A stretch of 64,000 nt of DNA from Pseudomonas tremae (lineage in GTDB: Bacteria > Pseudomonadota > Gammaproteobacteria > Pseudomonadales > Pseudomonadaceae), in the NCBI RefSeq assembly GCF_001401155.1, contig NZ_LJRO01000305.1, positions 62,001-126,000 on the forward strand. The letters run 5' to 3'. Shown here in pieces: positions 1-9,366 of this stretch. A program made the position numbers and the translations under genes. The notes under the pieces were generated by a model, which did not search any database, was not told where the DNA came from, and saw only the letters and a program-made list of their open reading frames with translations. The number at the start of each line of letters is the position of its first letter. The first letter of the stretch is position 1.

Positions 1-96
1 TGGATTCATGTACAGGAACTGTTGAGCGAACCGGTGCGCGAGCTTCTGTATCCGGTGGTGCCGGTAGACCTCGAATTGCTTGAGGACGCGCCATGA
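1..96 (+). CDS. wspB: WspB, CheW-like coupling protein (3' end only)
   Basis: Only the last 31 codons lie in the window; the frame is open from base 1 and stops at TGA 94-96. The visible tail is too short for a domain call. The gene overlaps the ATG of wspC by 3 bases (ATGA), and the order that follows (CheR, CheW, CheA, CheB, GGDEF) is that of the Pseudomonas wsp operon, where wspB precedes wspC. WspB is one of two CheW-type scaffold proteins linking the WspA receptor to the WspE kinase. The call is therefore by position, not by sequence motif. Confidence 0.7.
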   Translation, partial: WIHVQELLSEPVRELLYPVVPVDLELLEDAP

Positions 97-1358
97 AAGT
101 TGATGATTCACGTTTTTTCAGCTTTCTGAAAGACCGCATCGGGCTGGATGTGACCTCGGTTGGCGAAGCCATTATCGAGCGTGCCTTGCGCCAGCGGGCG
201 ACCGCTTCCAATTGCCCCGACAGCGATGCCTATTGGCACCTGCTGGTGACCTCGCCTCAAGAGCAGCAAGCGCTGATCGAGGCCGTGATCGTTCCCGAGA
301 CCTGGTTTTTCCGTTACCCAGAGTCGTTTCTGACACTCGGCATGCTGGCCCGTGAGCGTGTGGAGAACCTCGCAGGCGTGCGTCAGCTGCGCATTCTGAG
401 CTTGCCTTGTTCGACTGGCGAGGAACCCTATTCCATTGCGATGGCATTGCTGGACGCTGGCGTAGATCCTCGGCAATTCAAGGTTGATGCCATCGATATC
501 AGCCCGGTTTCGATTGCCAAGGCCGAGCATGGCGTTTATGGCAAGAACTCGTTTCGCGGCAGCGATATCGGCTATCGCGAACGCTTTTTCAATCCGGTGG
601 CCAACGGTTTTGAGATTTCCGACTCGATTCGCGGCTGCGTGAATTTTCAGTCCGGCAACCTGCTTGACCCGAAACTGGCAACGCAGGTGGCCTATGACAT
701 CGTGTTCTGTCGCAACCTGGTGATCTATTTCGACCAGCAAACCCAACAGCGTGTATTCAAGGTGCTCAAACAGCTGACCCGTGAAGACGGCCTGCTGTTC
801 ATCGGCCCTGCCGAGGGCAACCTGCTGGCGGGTATCGGCATGCGCCCCATAGGTATCGCCCAGTCATTTGCCTTTCGCCACGCGCCCGTTGCGGCTGCCG
901 TGCCGGTGCCTCCGGTAGCTTTCGCCGTATCGCGCCCTGCGCCTCCGGCAGCGCCTGCACCGCGCACAGCACCTGCGGCTCGCACATCCGCCGCTTTCGC
1001 ACCCGTTGTGAAGGCAACAGCCAGCGCCGACAGTACGGGGGCTGCAGCATTGCTTGAGAGTATCGCGACGCTGGCCAACGAGGGTAAAAGCACTGAAGCG
1101 CGTATGGCGTGCGAGCGCTACCTGCAGCAGCACGAGCCGGCGGCGCAGGTGTTTTACTGGCTGGGGCTCCTCAGCGAGGTGGAGGGCGCTGTGGCGCAGG
1201 CCCAGGGTTTCTATCGGAAAGCGTTGTATCTGCAACCCCAGCATCGGGAATCGCTGGCCCAGTTGGCAGCGATGCTTGCCGCTCAGGGAGACAGCGCCGG
1301 AGCCCGACGTTTGCAGGACCGTGCGGCACGTGGTGCGAATAAACAAGGAAACCATTGA
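93..1358 (+). CDS. wspC: WspC, CheR-type receptor methyltransferase with TPR tail
   Basis: S-adenosylmethionine-dependent glutamate methyltransferase that would modify the WspA receptor and set the sensitivity of the Wsp pathway. The CheR fold covers about residues 1-275: the SAM-binding segment LPCSTGEEPYSIAM (near 109-122), then DAIDIS and FCRNLVIYF. An Ala/Pro-rich linker (about 275-315) leads to a C-terminal TPR-like region (about 325-415), as in WspC proteins and unlike short CheR enzymes. It is 421 residues long. The start overlaps the wspB stop and the end overlaps wspD by ATGA, pointing to coupled translation. In P. aeruginosa WspC is the counterpart of WspF; loss of it keeps the system silent. 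Confidence 0.95.
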   Translation: MKVDDSRFFSFLKDRIGLDVTSVGEAIIERALRQRATASNCPDSDAYWHLLVTSPQEQQALIEAVIVPETWFFRYPESFLTLGMLARERVENLAGVRQLRILSLPCSTGEEPYSIAMALLDAGVDPRQFKVDAIDISPVSIAKAEHGVYGKNSFRGSDIGYRERFFNPVANGFEISDSIRGCVNFQSGNLLDPKLATQVAYDIVFCRNLVIYFDQQTQQRVFKVLKQLTREDGLLFIGPAEGNLLAGIGMRPIGIAQSFAFRHAPVAAAVPVPPVAFAVSRPAPPAAPAPRTAPAARTSAAFAPVVKATASADSTGAAALLESIATLANEGKSTEARMACERYLQQHEPAAQVFYWLGLLSEVEGAVAQAQGFYRKALYLQPQHRESLAQLAAMLAAQGDSAGARRLQDRAARGANKQGNH

Positions 1359-2047
1359 TGACGGGCCTGTCCGGCTTTTCCAGCCTCACCCATGATCAGG
1401 CGCAGGACATCGACGATTGCTGGAACCGCATCGGTATCCACGGCGACCGCTCGTGCCCGTTGCTGGCAGAGCATATCCACTGCCGCAATTGTGCAGTTTA
1501 TTCCGCTGCCGCCACACGCTTGCTGGATCGCTATGCTCTGGCTCAGGAGCAACAGGAGCACTTTCAGGGCTCTGTGCTGCAGCGCGATATCAAGACTCGA
1601 TCGATTCTGGTGTTTCGCCTCGGTGAGGAGTGGCTGGGGCTGGTTTCCAGCTGCCTCTCGGAAGTGGCCCCGCAACAGACCATTCACTCGCTGCCGCATC
1701 AGCGATCACGTGCAATGCTGGGTGTCGCCAACGTGCGGGGCGCGCTGGTAGCGTGCATTTCGCTGGTCGAGCTGCTCGGCCTGGACACCAATCCAGTGGT
1801 AACGCAGTCATCGCGCATCTTGCCGCGTATGCTGATCGTTGCTGTCGAGGGTGGCCCGGTTGTCGTGCCGGTGGACGAGGTAGACGGCATTCACGCCATC
1901 GACGAGAGTGTGCTGGAGGCTGCCTCTGCATCCGGTACACATGCCAATGCCCGCTTCACCCGAGGCGTGTTGCAATGGAAGGACCGCAGCCTGCGTTGGC
2001 TTGACGAAGAAGAGTTGTTGTCGGCGGTACACCGGAGCCTCACATGA
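1355..2047 (+). CDS. wspD: WspD, CheW-like coupling protein
   Basis: Scaffold protein of 230 residues that should bridge receptor WspA and kinase WspE at the membrane cluster. The C-terminal two thirds is a CheW domain, with segments typical of it such as LVFRLGEEWLGL, the loop LGVANVRGALVACISLVELLG and VVVPVDEVDGIH. The N-terminal region of about 65 residues has a Cys/His-containing stretch (SCPLLAEHIHCRNC) seen in WspD-like proteins but not in minimal CheW. It overlaps wspC and wspE by 4 bp at each end. No enzymatic residues are expected in this family. Confidence 0.93.
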   Translation: MMTGLSGFSSLTHDQAQDIDDCWNRIGIHGDRSCPLLAEHIHCRNCAVYSAAATRLLDRYALAQEQQEHFQGSVLQRDIKTRSILVFRLGEEWLGLVSSCLSEVAPQQTIHSLPHQRSRAMLGVANVRGALVACISLVELLGLDTNPVVTQSSRILPRMLIVAVEGGPVVVPVDEVDGIHAIDESVLEAASASGTHANARFTRGVLQWKDRSLRWLDEEELLSAVHRSLT

Positions 2048-4404
2048 CGCCAGATCAAATGCGTGACGCTTCACTGTTCGAGCTGTTTACCCTGGAGGCC
2101 GACGCTCAGACTCAGGTTCTGAGTGCGGGCCTGCTGGCGCTCGAGCGTAACCCGACTCAGGCAGATCAGCTGGAAGCCTGCATGCGCGCGGCTCATTCGC
2201 TAAAGGGCGCAGCGCGTATCGTTGGTGTCGATTTTGGTGTCAGCGTCGCACACGTGATGGAAGATTGTCTGGTCAGCGCACAGGAAGGCCGCCTGTTGTT
2301 GCAGGCCGAACACATCGACGCGCTGCTGTCCGGCACTGACCTGTTGATGCGCATTGCCACGCCCGGCGGCAACAGCGTCGGCCAGCCCGATGTCGACCTC
2401 TACGTCGAGCGACTCAACACGCTGCTGGCATCTGGTGCGGGGGCGGCGCGCACCGTCAGTGAGCCACCCATCGATCCGTTGCTGGCGAGTGCGATGCAGC
2501 TGCTCGATCCTGCGTCCCAGGCCACACCTGTGCCGAACAGCCCTGGCGTTGACCCGCTGGCCGCTGATTTGCGCCTCGGTACGCCAGCGCCGACAGCGCC
2601 TCCCGAGCCGGAACCGCCATTCACGCCGCTGCGTGAGCGGCGCGTGACGGAGGGCGGCGAGCGCGTTCTGAGGGTGACCGCCGAACGCCTGAACGGGTTG
2701 CTGGACATGTCGAGCAAGTCGCTGGTGGAAACCCAGCGGCTCAAACCGCTGCTGGCCGGCATGCAGCGTCTCAAGCGCCTGCAGAGCAGCAGCGACCGTG
2801 CGCTTGAGGTGCTGGGCGCCAGCTTTGGTGAAGACGGTCCCGGTGCCGATGTACAGAAGGCGCTGGAAGATGCGCGGGGGCTATTGTCTCAGGCGCAACA
2901 CATGCTGGCCCTGCAGACGGCCGAGCTGGATGAATTCGGCTGGCAGTCGGCGCAGCGCGCGCAGTTGCTGTATGACACAGCGCTGGCCTGCCGCATGCGA
3001 CCGTTCGCCGACGTCCTGGCGGGGCAGGCGCGCATGGTTCGTGACCTCGGCCGCGAACTCGGCAAGCAGGTCCGGTTGCAGATCGAGGGCGAGAAAACCC
3101 AGGTCGATCGCGATGTACTGGAAAAACTCGAGGCTCCGCTGACGCATCTGCTACGCAATGCTGTGGACCACGGTATCGAATCACCGGAAAAACGTGTCGC
3201 CTGTGGCAAGGAACCTGAAGGCCTGATCCGTCTGCAAGCTTCTCATCAGGCCGGGCTGCTGGTTGTTGAATTGAGCGATGACGGCGGCGGCGTAGACCTT
3301 GAGCGGCTGCGCCAGAGCATTATCGAGCGCAAACTTTCGCCCGCTGAAACCGCCGCGCAATTGAGCGAAGAAGAACTGCTGAGCTTTCTGTTCCTGCCGG
3401 GTTTCAGCATGCGCGACAAGGTCACGCAGATATCCGGACGTGGTGTGGGGCTTGATGCGGTGCAGCATATGGTTCGCCAGATGCACGGCAGCGTCGAGCT
3501 GCAGCAATGGGCCGGCGAGGGCAGTCGCTTCAGAATTGAAATGCCGCTGACACTGTCCGTGGTGCGCAGTCTGGTGGTCGAGGTGGGCGGCGAGGCCTAT
3601 GCGTTCCCGCTGGCGCACATCGAGCGCATGCGCGACCTGCAGCCCGATGACATCTTGCAACTGGAAGGACGCCAGCACTTCTGGGATGAAGAGCGTCACG
3701 TCGGTCTGGTCTCGGCCAGCCAGTTGTTGAACCGGCCGCCTGCCCAGAACCCCGGAGAAGCACTCAAGGTCGTGGTCATCCGCGAGCGTGATGCCGTTTA
3801 TGGCGTAGCCGTCGAGCGCTTCATTGGCGAACGGACGCTGGTGGTCATGCCGCTGGACGCACGTCTGGGCAAGGTTCAGGACGTCTCGGCAGGTGCCTTG
3901 CTCGACGATGGATCGGTAGTACTGATCATCGACGTCGAAGACATGTTGCGCTCGGTGGAAAAGCTTCTGAACACCGGGCGGCTCGAACGCATCGACCGAC
4001 GCAATCGTCAGGTTGATCATGTTCTGCGCAAGCGTGTGCTGGTTGTCGATGACTCTTTGACGGTTCGCGAGCTTGAACGCAAGCTGCTGGTGGGTCGCGG
4101 CTACGAAGTCTCGGTGGCCGTGGACGGCATGGACGGCTGGAACGCACTGCGTGCCGAAGACTTCGATCTGCTGATCACCGACATCGACATGCCGCGCATG
4201 GACGGTATCGAACTGGTTACGCTGTTGCGCCGCGACACTCGCTTACAGTCTCTGCCGGTGATGGTCGTTTCCTACAAAGATCGTGAAGAAGACCGACGTC
4301 GTGGCCTGGATGCCGGCGCCGATTATTACCTGGCCAAGGCCAGTTTCCATGATGATGCCTTGCTCGATGCCGTTGCCGAACTGATAGGAGACGCGCAAGG
4401 ATGA
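2044..4404 (+). CDS. wspE: WspE, hybrid CheA-type histidine kinase/response regulator
   Basis: Cytoplasmic kinase that receives the WspA signal and phosphorylates WspR and WspF. Domains in order: an Hpt domain with phosphorylatable His near residue 51 (HSLKGAAR), a Pro-rich linker (about 150-195), dimerisation region, HATPase with N box LLRNAVDHG and G boxes DDGGG and GRGVGL, a CheW-like domain (about 500-640), and a C-terminal receiver with acceptor Asp near 713 (TDIDMPRMDG). The length of 786 residues and this layout match the WspE/hybrid CheA family. It overlaps wspD and wspF by ATGA. Confidence 0.96.
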   Translation: MTPDQMRDASLFELFTLEADAQTQVLSAGLLALERNPTQADQLEACMRAAHSLKGAARIVGVDFGVSVAHVMEDCLVSAQEGRLLLQAEHIDALLSGTDLLMRIATPGGNSVGQPDVDLYVERLNTLLASGAGAARTVSEPPIDPLLASAMQLLDPASQATPVPNSPGVDPLAADLRLGTPAPTAPPEPEPPFTPLRERRVTEGGERVLRVTAERLNGLLDMSSKSLVETQRLKPLLAGMQRLKRLQSSSDRALEVLGASFGEDGPGADVQKALEDARGLLSQAQHMLALQTAELDEFGWQSAQRAQLLYDTALACRMRPFADVLAGQARMVRDLGRELGKQVRLQIEGEKTQVDRDVLEKLEAPLTHLLRNAVDHGIESPEKRVACGKEPEGLIRLQASHQAGLLVVELSDDGGGVDLERLRQSIIERKLSPAETAAQLSEEELLSFLFLPGFSMRDKVTQISGRGVGLDAVQHMVRQMHGSVELQQWAGEGSRFRIEMPLTLSVVRSLVVEVGGEAYAFPLAHIERMRDLQPDDILQLEGRQHFWDEERHVGLVSASQLLNRPPAQNPGEALKVVVIRERDAVYGVAVERFIGERTLVVMPLDARLGKVQDVSAGALLDDGSVVLIIDVEDMLRSVEKLLNTGRLERIDRRNRQVDHVLRKRVLVVDDSLTVRELERKLLVGRGYEVSVAVDGMDGWNALRAEDFDLLITDIDMPRMDGIELVTLLRRDTRLQSLPVMVVSYKDREEDRRRGLDAGADYYLAKASFHDDALLDAVAELIGDAQG

Positions 4405-5411
4405 AGATTGCCATCGTCAATGACATGCCCATGGCTGTCGAAGCCCTGCGGCGTGCATTGGCTTTCGAGCCCGCGCACCAGATTGTCTGGGTGGCGAACA
4501 ACGGTGCCGACGCGGTGCAGCGCTGCATCGCAGAAACCCCGGATCTGATCCTGATGGATTTGATCATGCCGGTGATGGACGGCGTGGAGGCAACACGTCG
4601 GATCATGGCAGAAACGCCCTGCGCCATTGTCATCGTGACCGTCAACCGCGAGCAGAACATGCGTCGTGTCTTCGAGGCCATGGGGCACGGCGCACTGGAC
4701 GTGGTGGACACACCTGCAGTCGGTGGTCCCAACCCCAGAGAAGCGGCGCTGCCACTGCTGCGTAAAATTCTCAATATAGACTGGCTGATCGGCCAGCGCG
4801 GCAGCCGTGAGCGCGTTGTTGCAGCCCCGGTGCGAGAGTCGGTAAAGCGCGACAGGCTGATCGCCATCGGGTCTTCTGCCGGCGGTCCGGCGGCGCTGGA
4901 AATTCTTCTGAAAGCATTACCGGCAAATTTTTCCCCGGCCATTGTGCTGGTGCAGCATGTCGACCAGGTATTTGCCGCAGGCATGGCGGACTGGCTGTGT
5001 TCGGTGTCCGGTGTACCCGTCCGGTTGGCTAAAGAGGGCGAAACGCCGCAGCCAGGGGTGGTCTTGCTGGCCGGGACCAATCATCATATCCGGTTGCTGA
5101 AGGACGGTACGCTGGCGTATACGGCGGAACCGGTCAATGAAATCTACAGGCCCTCGATCGATGTGTTTTTCGAGAGCGTGACCCGTTACTGGAGTGGGGA
5201 GGCAGTGGGCGTTCTACTGACTGGCATGGGGCGTGACGGCGCGCAAGGGCTCAAGGCAATGCGTGAACGGGGGTTTCTGACCATCGCTCAGGATCAGGCC
5301 AGCTCTGCGGTCTATGGCATGCCCAAGGCGGCGGCCGCCATCGATGCAGCTGTTGAGATACGTCCATTGCTCACCATTGCACCTCGCCTTGTCGAGGTAT
5401 TTACCCAATGA
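4401..5411 (+). CDS. wspF: WspF, CheB-type methylesterase response regulator
   Basis: Removes methyl groups from WspA and so turns the pathway down; loss-of-function wspF mutants in Pseudomonas have constantly high c-di-GMP and wrinkly colonies. N-terminal receiver (residues 1-120) with acceptor Asp near 53 (LMDLIMPVMDG). The C-terminal CheB esterase (about 150-335) shows the catalytic triad: Ser near 158 (IGSSAGG), His near 186 (VQHVD) and Asp near 279 (GMGRDGA). It is 336 residues and looks intact, so no wrinkly-type lesion is visible. Starts in ATGA overlap with wspE. Confidence 0.96.
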   Translation: MKIAIVNDMPMAVEALRRALAFEPAHQIVWVANNGADAVQRCIAETPDLILMDLIMPVMDGVEATRRIMAETPCAIVIVTVNREQNMRRVFEAMGHGALDVVDTPAVGGPNPREAALPLLRKILNIDWLIGQRGSRERVVAAPVRESVKRDRLIAIGSSAGGPAALEILLKALPANFSPAIVLVQHVDQVFAAGMADWLCSVSGVPVRLAKEGETPQPGVVLLAGTNHHIRLLKDGTLAYTAEPVNEIYRPSIDVFFESVTRYWSGEAVGVLLTGMGRDGAQGLKAMRERGFLTIAQDQASSAVYGMPKAAAAIDAAVEIRPLLTIAPRLVEVFTQ

Positions 5412-5456
5412 TTGTTCAGGTGCAAACACTGACTGTCGGCGAACAGGAGACAATCC

Positions 5457-6461
5457 ATGGATGACCTGCACAAGGACGACATACTCCCCCCTGACGACGA
5501 CAGCGCGATGGTGCTGCTGGTTGATGATCAGGCGATGATCGGCGAAGCGGTCCGGCGCGGGCTGGCCGGTCACGAGTCGATCGATTTTCACTTCTGCGCC
5601 GATCCGCATCAGGCGATTGCCCAGGCGGTGCAGATCAAACCAACGGTCATCCTTCAGGACTTGGTGATGCCGGGGCTGGACGGTCTGACGCTGGTGCGTG
5701 AATACCGCAGCAACCCGCTTACCCGTGACATCCCGATCATCGTGCTTTCCACCAAGGAAGATCCGCTGATCAAGAGCGCAGCATTCACCGCAGGTGCCAA
5801 CGATTACCTGGTCAAGTTGCCGGACAACATCGAGCTGGTTGCACGAATTCGCTATCACTCGCGCTCGTACATGACTCTGTTGCAGCGCGACGAAGCCTAT
5901 CGCGCCTTGCGCGTCAGCCAGCAGCAGTTGCTCGACACCAATCTGGTGTTGCAGCGACTGATGAACTCCGACGGCCTCACCGGGCTGTCGAACCGTCGTC
6001 ATTTCGACGAGTACCTGGAGCTTGAATGGCGAAGGGCAGTGCGTGACCAGTCGCAGTTGTCGCTGCTGATGATCGATGTCGATTATTTCAAGGCCTACAA
6101 CGACAACTTCGGCCATCTTGAGGGCGATGAAGCGCTGCGTCAGGTGGCCAAGGCAATTCGCAACAGTTGCAGTCGCCCATCTGATCTGCCAGCGCGCTAC
6201 GGCGGTGAGGAGTTCTCTATGGTCCTGCCCAACACGTCGCCAGGCGGCGCGCGGCTGCTGGCCGAAAAACTCCGGCAGAGCGTGGCGAGCATGAACATTC
6301 CGCATGTCGCCCCGGCGCCCGGTTCCAGTCTTACCGTCAGTATCGGCGTCGCAACCGTGACGCCGCAGCTGGAGATGTCCAGCCGTCAGTTGATTCTGGA
6401 TGCCGACAAGGGGCTTTACGTGGCGAAGAACAACGGGCGCAATCAGGTTGCGGTGGGCTGA
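5457..6461 (+). CDS. wspR: WspR, receiver-GGDEF diguanylate cyclase
   Basis: Output of the Wsp pathway: when phosphorylated by WspE it makes cyclic di-GMP from two GTP, promoting exopolysaccharide and biofilm growth. The N-terminal receiver has acceptor Asp at residue 68 (LQDLVMPG). A helical stalk (about 140-175) leads to the GGDEF domain with an intact GGEEF active site. An RxxD inhibitory site (RPSD) lies five residues before GGEEF, so product feedback inhibition is expected. It is 334 residues. A 45-base gap after wspF contains a clear AGGAG ribosome site before the ATG. Confidence 0.96.
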   Translation: MDDLHKDDILPPDDDSAMVLLVDDQAMIGEAVRRGLAGHESIDFHFCADPHQAIAQAVQIKPTVILQDLVMPGLDGLTLVREYRSNPLTRDIPIIVLSTKEDPLIKSAAFTAGANDYLVKLPDNIELVARIRYHSRSYMTLLQRDEAYRALRVSQQQLLDTNLVLQRLMNSDGLTGLSNRRHFDEYLELEWRRAVRDQSQLSLLMIDVDYFKAYNDNFGHLEGDEALRQVAKAIRNSCSRPSDLPARYGGEEFSMVLPNTSPGGARLLAEKLRQSVASMNIPHVAPAPGSSLTVSIGVATVTPQLEMSSRQLILDADKGLYVAKNNGRNQVAVG

Positions 6462-6577
6462 TCGCAACAGCCCCGATAAAATAGACACCACAACGACCGT
6501 CCGACGGGCTGCATTCGCGGCTCGGCCTGGGGTATACTCGTCGGCTTTGAAAATTTCGCCTGCGAGTGCTGCCTACC

Positions 6578-7673
6578 ATGGAAATCAACCCGATCCTAAA
6601 CAGCATCAAGGATTTGTCCGAGCGCTCCGAAACCATTCGGGGGTATCTTTGACTACGATCACAAACATGATCGTCTGACCGAAGTCAACCGCGAGCTCGA
6701 AGATCCAAACGTCTGGAACAACCCGGCCTACGCCCAAGAGCTGGGGCGCGAGCGCTCTTTGCTGGCGCAGATCGTCGAAACCCTGGACGAAATGTCCTCC
6801 GGACTGGTCGATGCCAAAGACCTGCTGCTGATGTCCGCCGAAGAAGAAGACCAGGCCGCCGTCGATGACGTGGCTGCCGAAGTCGAGCGTTTGCGTGCGT
6901 CGCTGGAAAAGCTCGAATTCCGCCGCATGTTCAGTGGCGAAATGGACCCCAACAACGCCTATCTGGATATCCAGGCCGGTTCCGGTGGCACCGAAGCCCA
7001 GGACTGGGCCAACATCCTCTTGCGCATGTACCTGCGCTGGGCCGACAAACGCGGTTTCGACGCCACCATCATGGAGCTGTCTGCCGGTGAAGTTGCCGGC
7101 ATCAAGGGCGCGACCGTGCATATCAAGGGCGAATACGCCTTTGGCTGGCTGCGTACGGAAATCGGCGTTCACCGTCTGGTGCGCAAGAGCCCGTTCGACT
7201 CCGGCAACCGCCGTCATACCTCGTTCTCGGCCGTGTTCGTGTCGCCGGAAATCGATGACAACATCGAAATCGACATCAACCCGTCGGACCTGCGCATTGA
7301 CACCTACCGTTCCTCCGGTGCCGGTGGTCAGCACGTAAACACCACCGACTCGGCGGTGCGCATCACCCACGTTCCGACCAACACTGTGGTCAGTTGCCAG
7401 AACGAACGCTCCCAGCATGCAAACAAGGACACCGCCATGAAAATGCTGCGGGCCCGTTTGTACGAGCAGGAAGTGCAGAAGCGCAACGCAGCGTCCCAGG
7501 CCCTCGAAGACACCAAGTCCGACATTGGCTGGGGTCACCAGATTCGCTCCTATGTTCTGGACGCCTCGCGCATCAAGGACCTGCGGACCAACATCGAACG
7601 CAGCGACTGCGACAAGGTGCTTGATGGCGATATCGACGAATACCTGATCGCAAGCCTCAAGCAAGGGCTGTAA
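6578..7673 (+). CDS. prfB: Peptide chain release factor 2 (programmed +1 frameshift)
   Basis: RF2 reads UGA and UAA and triggers peptide release on the ribosome. Translation starts at ATG 6578, runs 24 codons to an in-frame TGA at 6650-6652, and continues in the +1 frame from 6651 (Asp-Tyr-Asp), giving 364 residues against 365 in E. coli. Both parts match RF2: MEINPI at the start, the stop-codon-recognition motif SPF (RKSPFDSG) and the catalytic GGQ (GAGGQHVN). The gene is followed after 69 bp by lysS, the usual prfB-lysS pair. A reading beginning only at 6759 would miss about 60 N-terminal residues. Confidence 0.97.
6638..6653 (+). promoter_or_regulatory. prfB +1 frameshift site (autoregulation)
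   Basis: The sequence CGGGGGTATCTTTGAC contains an SD-like G run, the slippery codon CTT and an in-frame TGA followed by C, the classic RF2 arrangement. When RF2 is scarce the ribosome pauses at the poorly read UGAC stop and slips forward one base, making more RF2. Seen directly; the mechanism is known from E. coli and most other bacteria. Confidence 0.95.
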
Positions 7674-7742
7674 ACCGTCAGCCGACCCCTCAAGCCCCTC
7701 GTCGCAAGGCGAGGGCGAACCCGTGATGGAATATCTAAAGAC

Positions 7743-9245
7743 ATGAGCGACCAACAACTCGACCCGCAAGCCCTGCAACAGGAAGAAAACACCCTGATCG
7801 CCCTGCGCAAGGAAAAGCTTGCTGCCGGCCGTGCCAAGGGTCAGGCCTTCCCCAACGACTTCCGCCGCGACAGCTACTGCAACGACTTGCAGAAACAGTA
7901 CGTCGACAAGACCAAGGAAGAACTGGCAGAGGCAGCGATTCCGGTCAAGGTTGCCGGTCGCATCATGCTCAATCGTGGCTCGTTCATGGTGATTCAGGAC
8001 ATGACCGGACGCATCCAGGTCTATGTCAACCGCAAGACCTTGCCCGAAGAAACCCTGGCCGAGGTGAAAACCTGGGACCTGGGCGACATCATCGCTGCCG
8101 AAGGCACCCTGGCGCGTTCCGGCAAGGGCGACCTGTACGTCGAGATGACCAGCGTGCGCCTGCTGACCAAGTCGCTGCGCCCGCTGCCCGACAAGCACCA
8201 CGGCCTGACGGACACCGAGCAGCGCTATCGTCAGCGTTACGTCGACCTGATCGTCAACGAAGACGTGCGTGAGACGTTCCGCGTGCGCTCGCAGGTAATC
8301 GCTCATATCCGTAGCTTCCTGATGAAGCGCGACTTCCTCGAAGTCGAAACGCCGATGCTGCAGACCATTCCCGGCGGTGCTGCTGCCAAGCCGTTCGAAA
8401 CCCATCACAATGCACTCGACCTGGAAATGTTCCTGCGTATCGCGCCAGAGCTGTACCTCAAGCGTCTGGTGGTCGGCGGGTTCGAAAAAGTCTTTGAGAT
8501 CAACCGCAACTTCCGCAACGAAGGCGTTTCGACCCGGCACAACCCCGAGTTCACCATGCTCGAGTTTTACCAGGCGTACGCTGACTACGAAGACAACATG
8601 GACCTCACCGAGGAACTGTTCCGTGAACTGGCGCAACTGGTTCTGGGCAGCACCGATGTGCCCTATGGCGACAAGGTGTTCCACTTCGGCGAGCCTTTCG
8701 TGCGCCTGTCGGTGTTCGATTCGATCCTCAAGTACAACCCTGATCTGACTGCGGCCGATCTGCAGGACGTCGACAAAGCGCGTGCCATCGCCAAGAAGGC
8801 CGGCGCCAAGGTGCTCGGCTTTGAAGGCCTGGGCAAGCTGCAGGTGATGATTTTCGAAGAGCTGGTCGAGCACAAGCTGGAGCAGCCGCACTTCATTACT
8901 CAATACCCGTTCGAAGTATCGCCGCTGGCCCGTCGCAACGACGACAACCCGAGCGTTACCGACCGCTTCGAACTGTTCATCGGCGGTCGTGAAATCGCCA
9001 ACGCCTATTCCGAGCTTAATGACGCGGAAGATCAGGCCGAACGCTTCCAGGCTCAAGTGGCCGACAAGGATGCGGGTGACGATGAAGCCATGCATTACGA
9101 CGCCGACTTCGTTCGCGCGCTGGAATACGGCATGCCGCCTACGGCGGGCGAAGGCATCGGTATCGATCGTCTGGTGATGCTGCTTACCGATTCACCGTCG
9201 ATTCGGGACGTGATCCTGTTCCCGCATATGCGCCCGCAAGCGTAG
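7743..9245 (+). CDS. lysS: Lysyl-tRNA synthetase, class II
   Basis: Charges tRNA-Lys with lysine in the cytoplasm. It has 500 residues, the usual size for the bacterial class II enzyme. An N-terminal OB-fold anticodon-binding domain (about residues 65-165, [17 protein letters not shown]) is followed by the class II catalytic core with motif 2 ([11 protein letters not shown]) and motif 3 ([11 protein letters not shown]). Start ATG 7743 lies 69 bp after the prfB stop. The spacer contains an imperfect hairpin (about 7694-7716) without a T run, so read-through from prfB is likely. Confidence 0.98.
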   Translation: MSDQQLDPQALQQEENTLIALRKEKLAAGRAKGQAFPNDFRRDSYCNDLQKQYVDKTKEELAEAAIPVKVAGRIMLNRGSFMVIQDMTGRIQVYVNRKTLPEETLAEVKTWDLGDIIAAEGTLARSGKGDLYVEMTSVRLLTKSLRPLPDKHHGLTDTEQRYRQRYVDLIVNEDVRETFRVRSQVIAHIRSFLMKRDFLEVETPMLQTIPGGAAAKPFETHHNALDLEMFLRIAPELYLKRLVVGGFEKVFEINRNFRNEGVSTRHNPEFTMLEFYQAYADYEDNMDLTEELFRELAQLVLGSTDVPYGDKVFHFGEPFVRLSVFDSILKYNPDLTAADLQDVDKARAIAKKAGAKVLGFEGLGKLQVMIFEELVEHKLEQPHFITQYPFEVSPLARRNDDNPSVTDRFELFIGGREIANAYSELNDAEDQAERFQAQVADKDAGDDEAMHYDADFVRALEYGMPPTAGEGIGIDRLVMLLTDSPSIRDVILFPHMRPQA

Positions 9246-9259
9246 TCAGTTGAAAATCA

Positions 9260-9287
9260 GCCGCCTTTGATGGGCGGCTTTTTTTTA
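9260..9287 (+). terminator. Rho-independent terminator after lysS
   Basis: A GCCGCC/GGCGGC stem with a 7-base loop is followed directly by eight or more T residues, 15 bp past the lysS stop. Confidence 0.9.
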
Positions 9288-9295
9288 GGTGTTTT

Positions 9296-9351
9296 TTCAG
9301 AATGACTCATTTCAGAATCACTCATTCAGAGCGACTCATTTCAGAGCGACT
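9296..9351 (+). repeat. 15-bp tandem direct repeat, about 3.8 copies
   Basis: Copies start at 9296, 9311, 9326 and 9340 with unit TTCAGAATGACTCAT. The third copy is one base short and the fourth is cut after about 12 bases. The array lies between the lysS terminator and the ribosome site of the TetR gene, ending within a few bases of AAGGAAG. It could be an operator array for the downstream regulator or slippage-prone DNA in the leader; the sequence does not decide. Confidence 0.85.
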
Positions 9352-9366
9352 TAAAAGGAAGCTGTC

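Noticed and set aside
6606..9095. 829-codon open frame on the minus strand
   Set aside because: Lies exactly opposite prfB-lysS, has no family resemblance, and is a by-product of codon bias in GC-rich genes.
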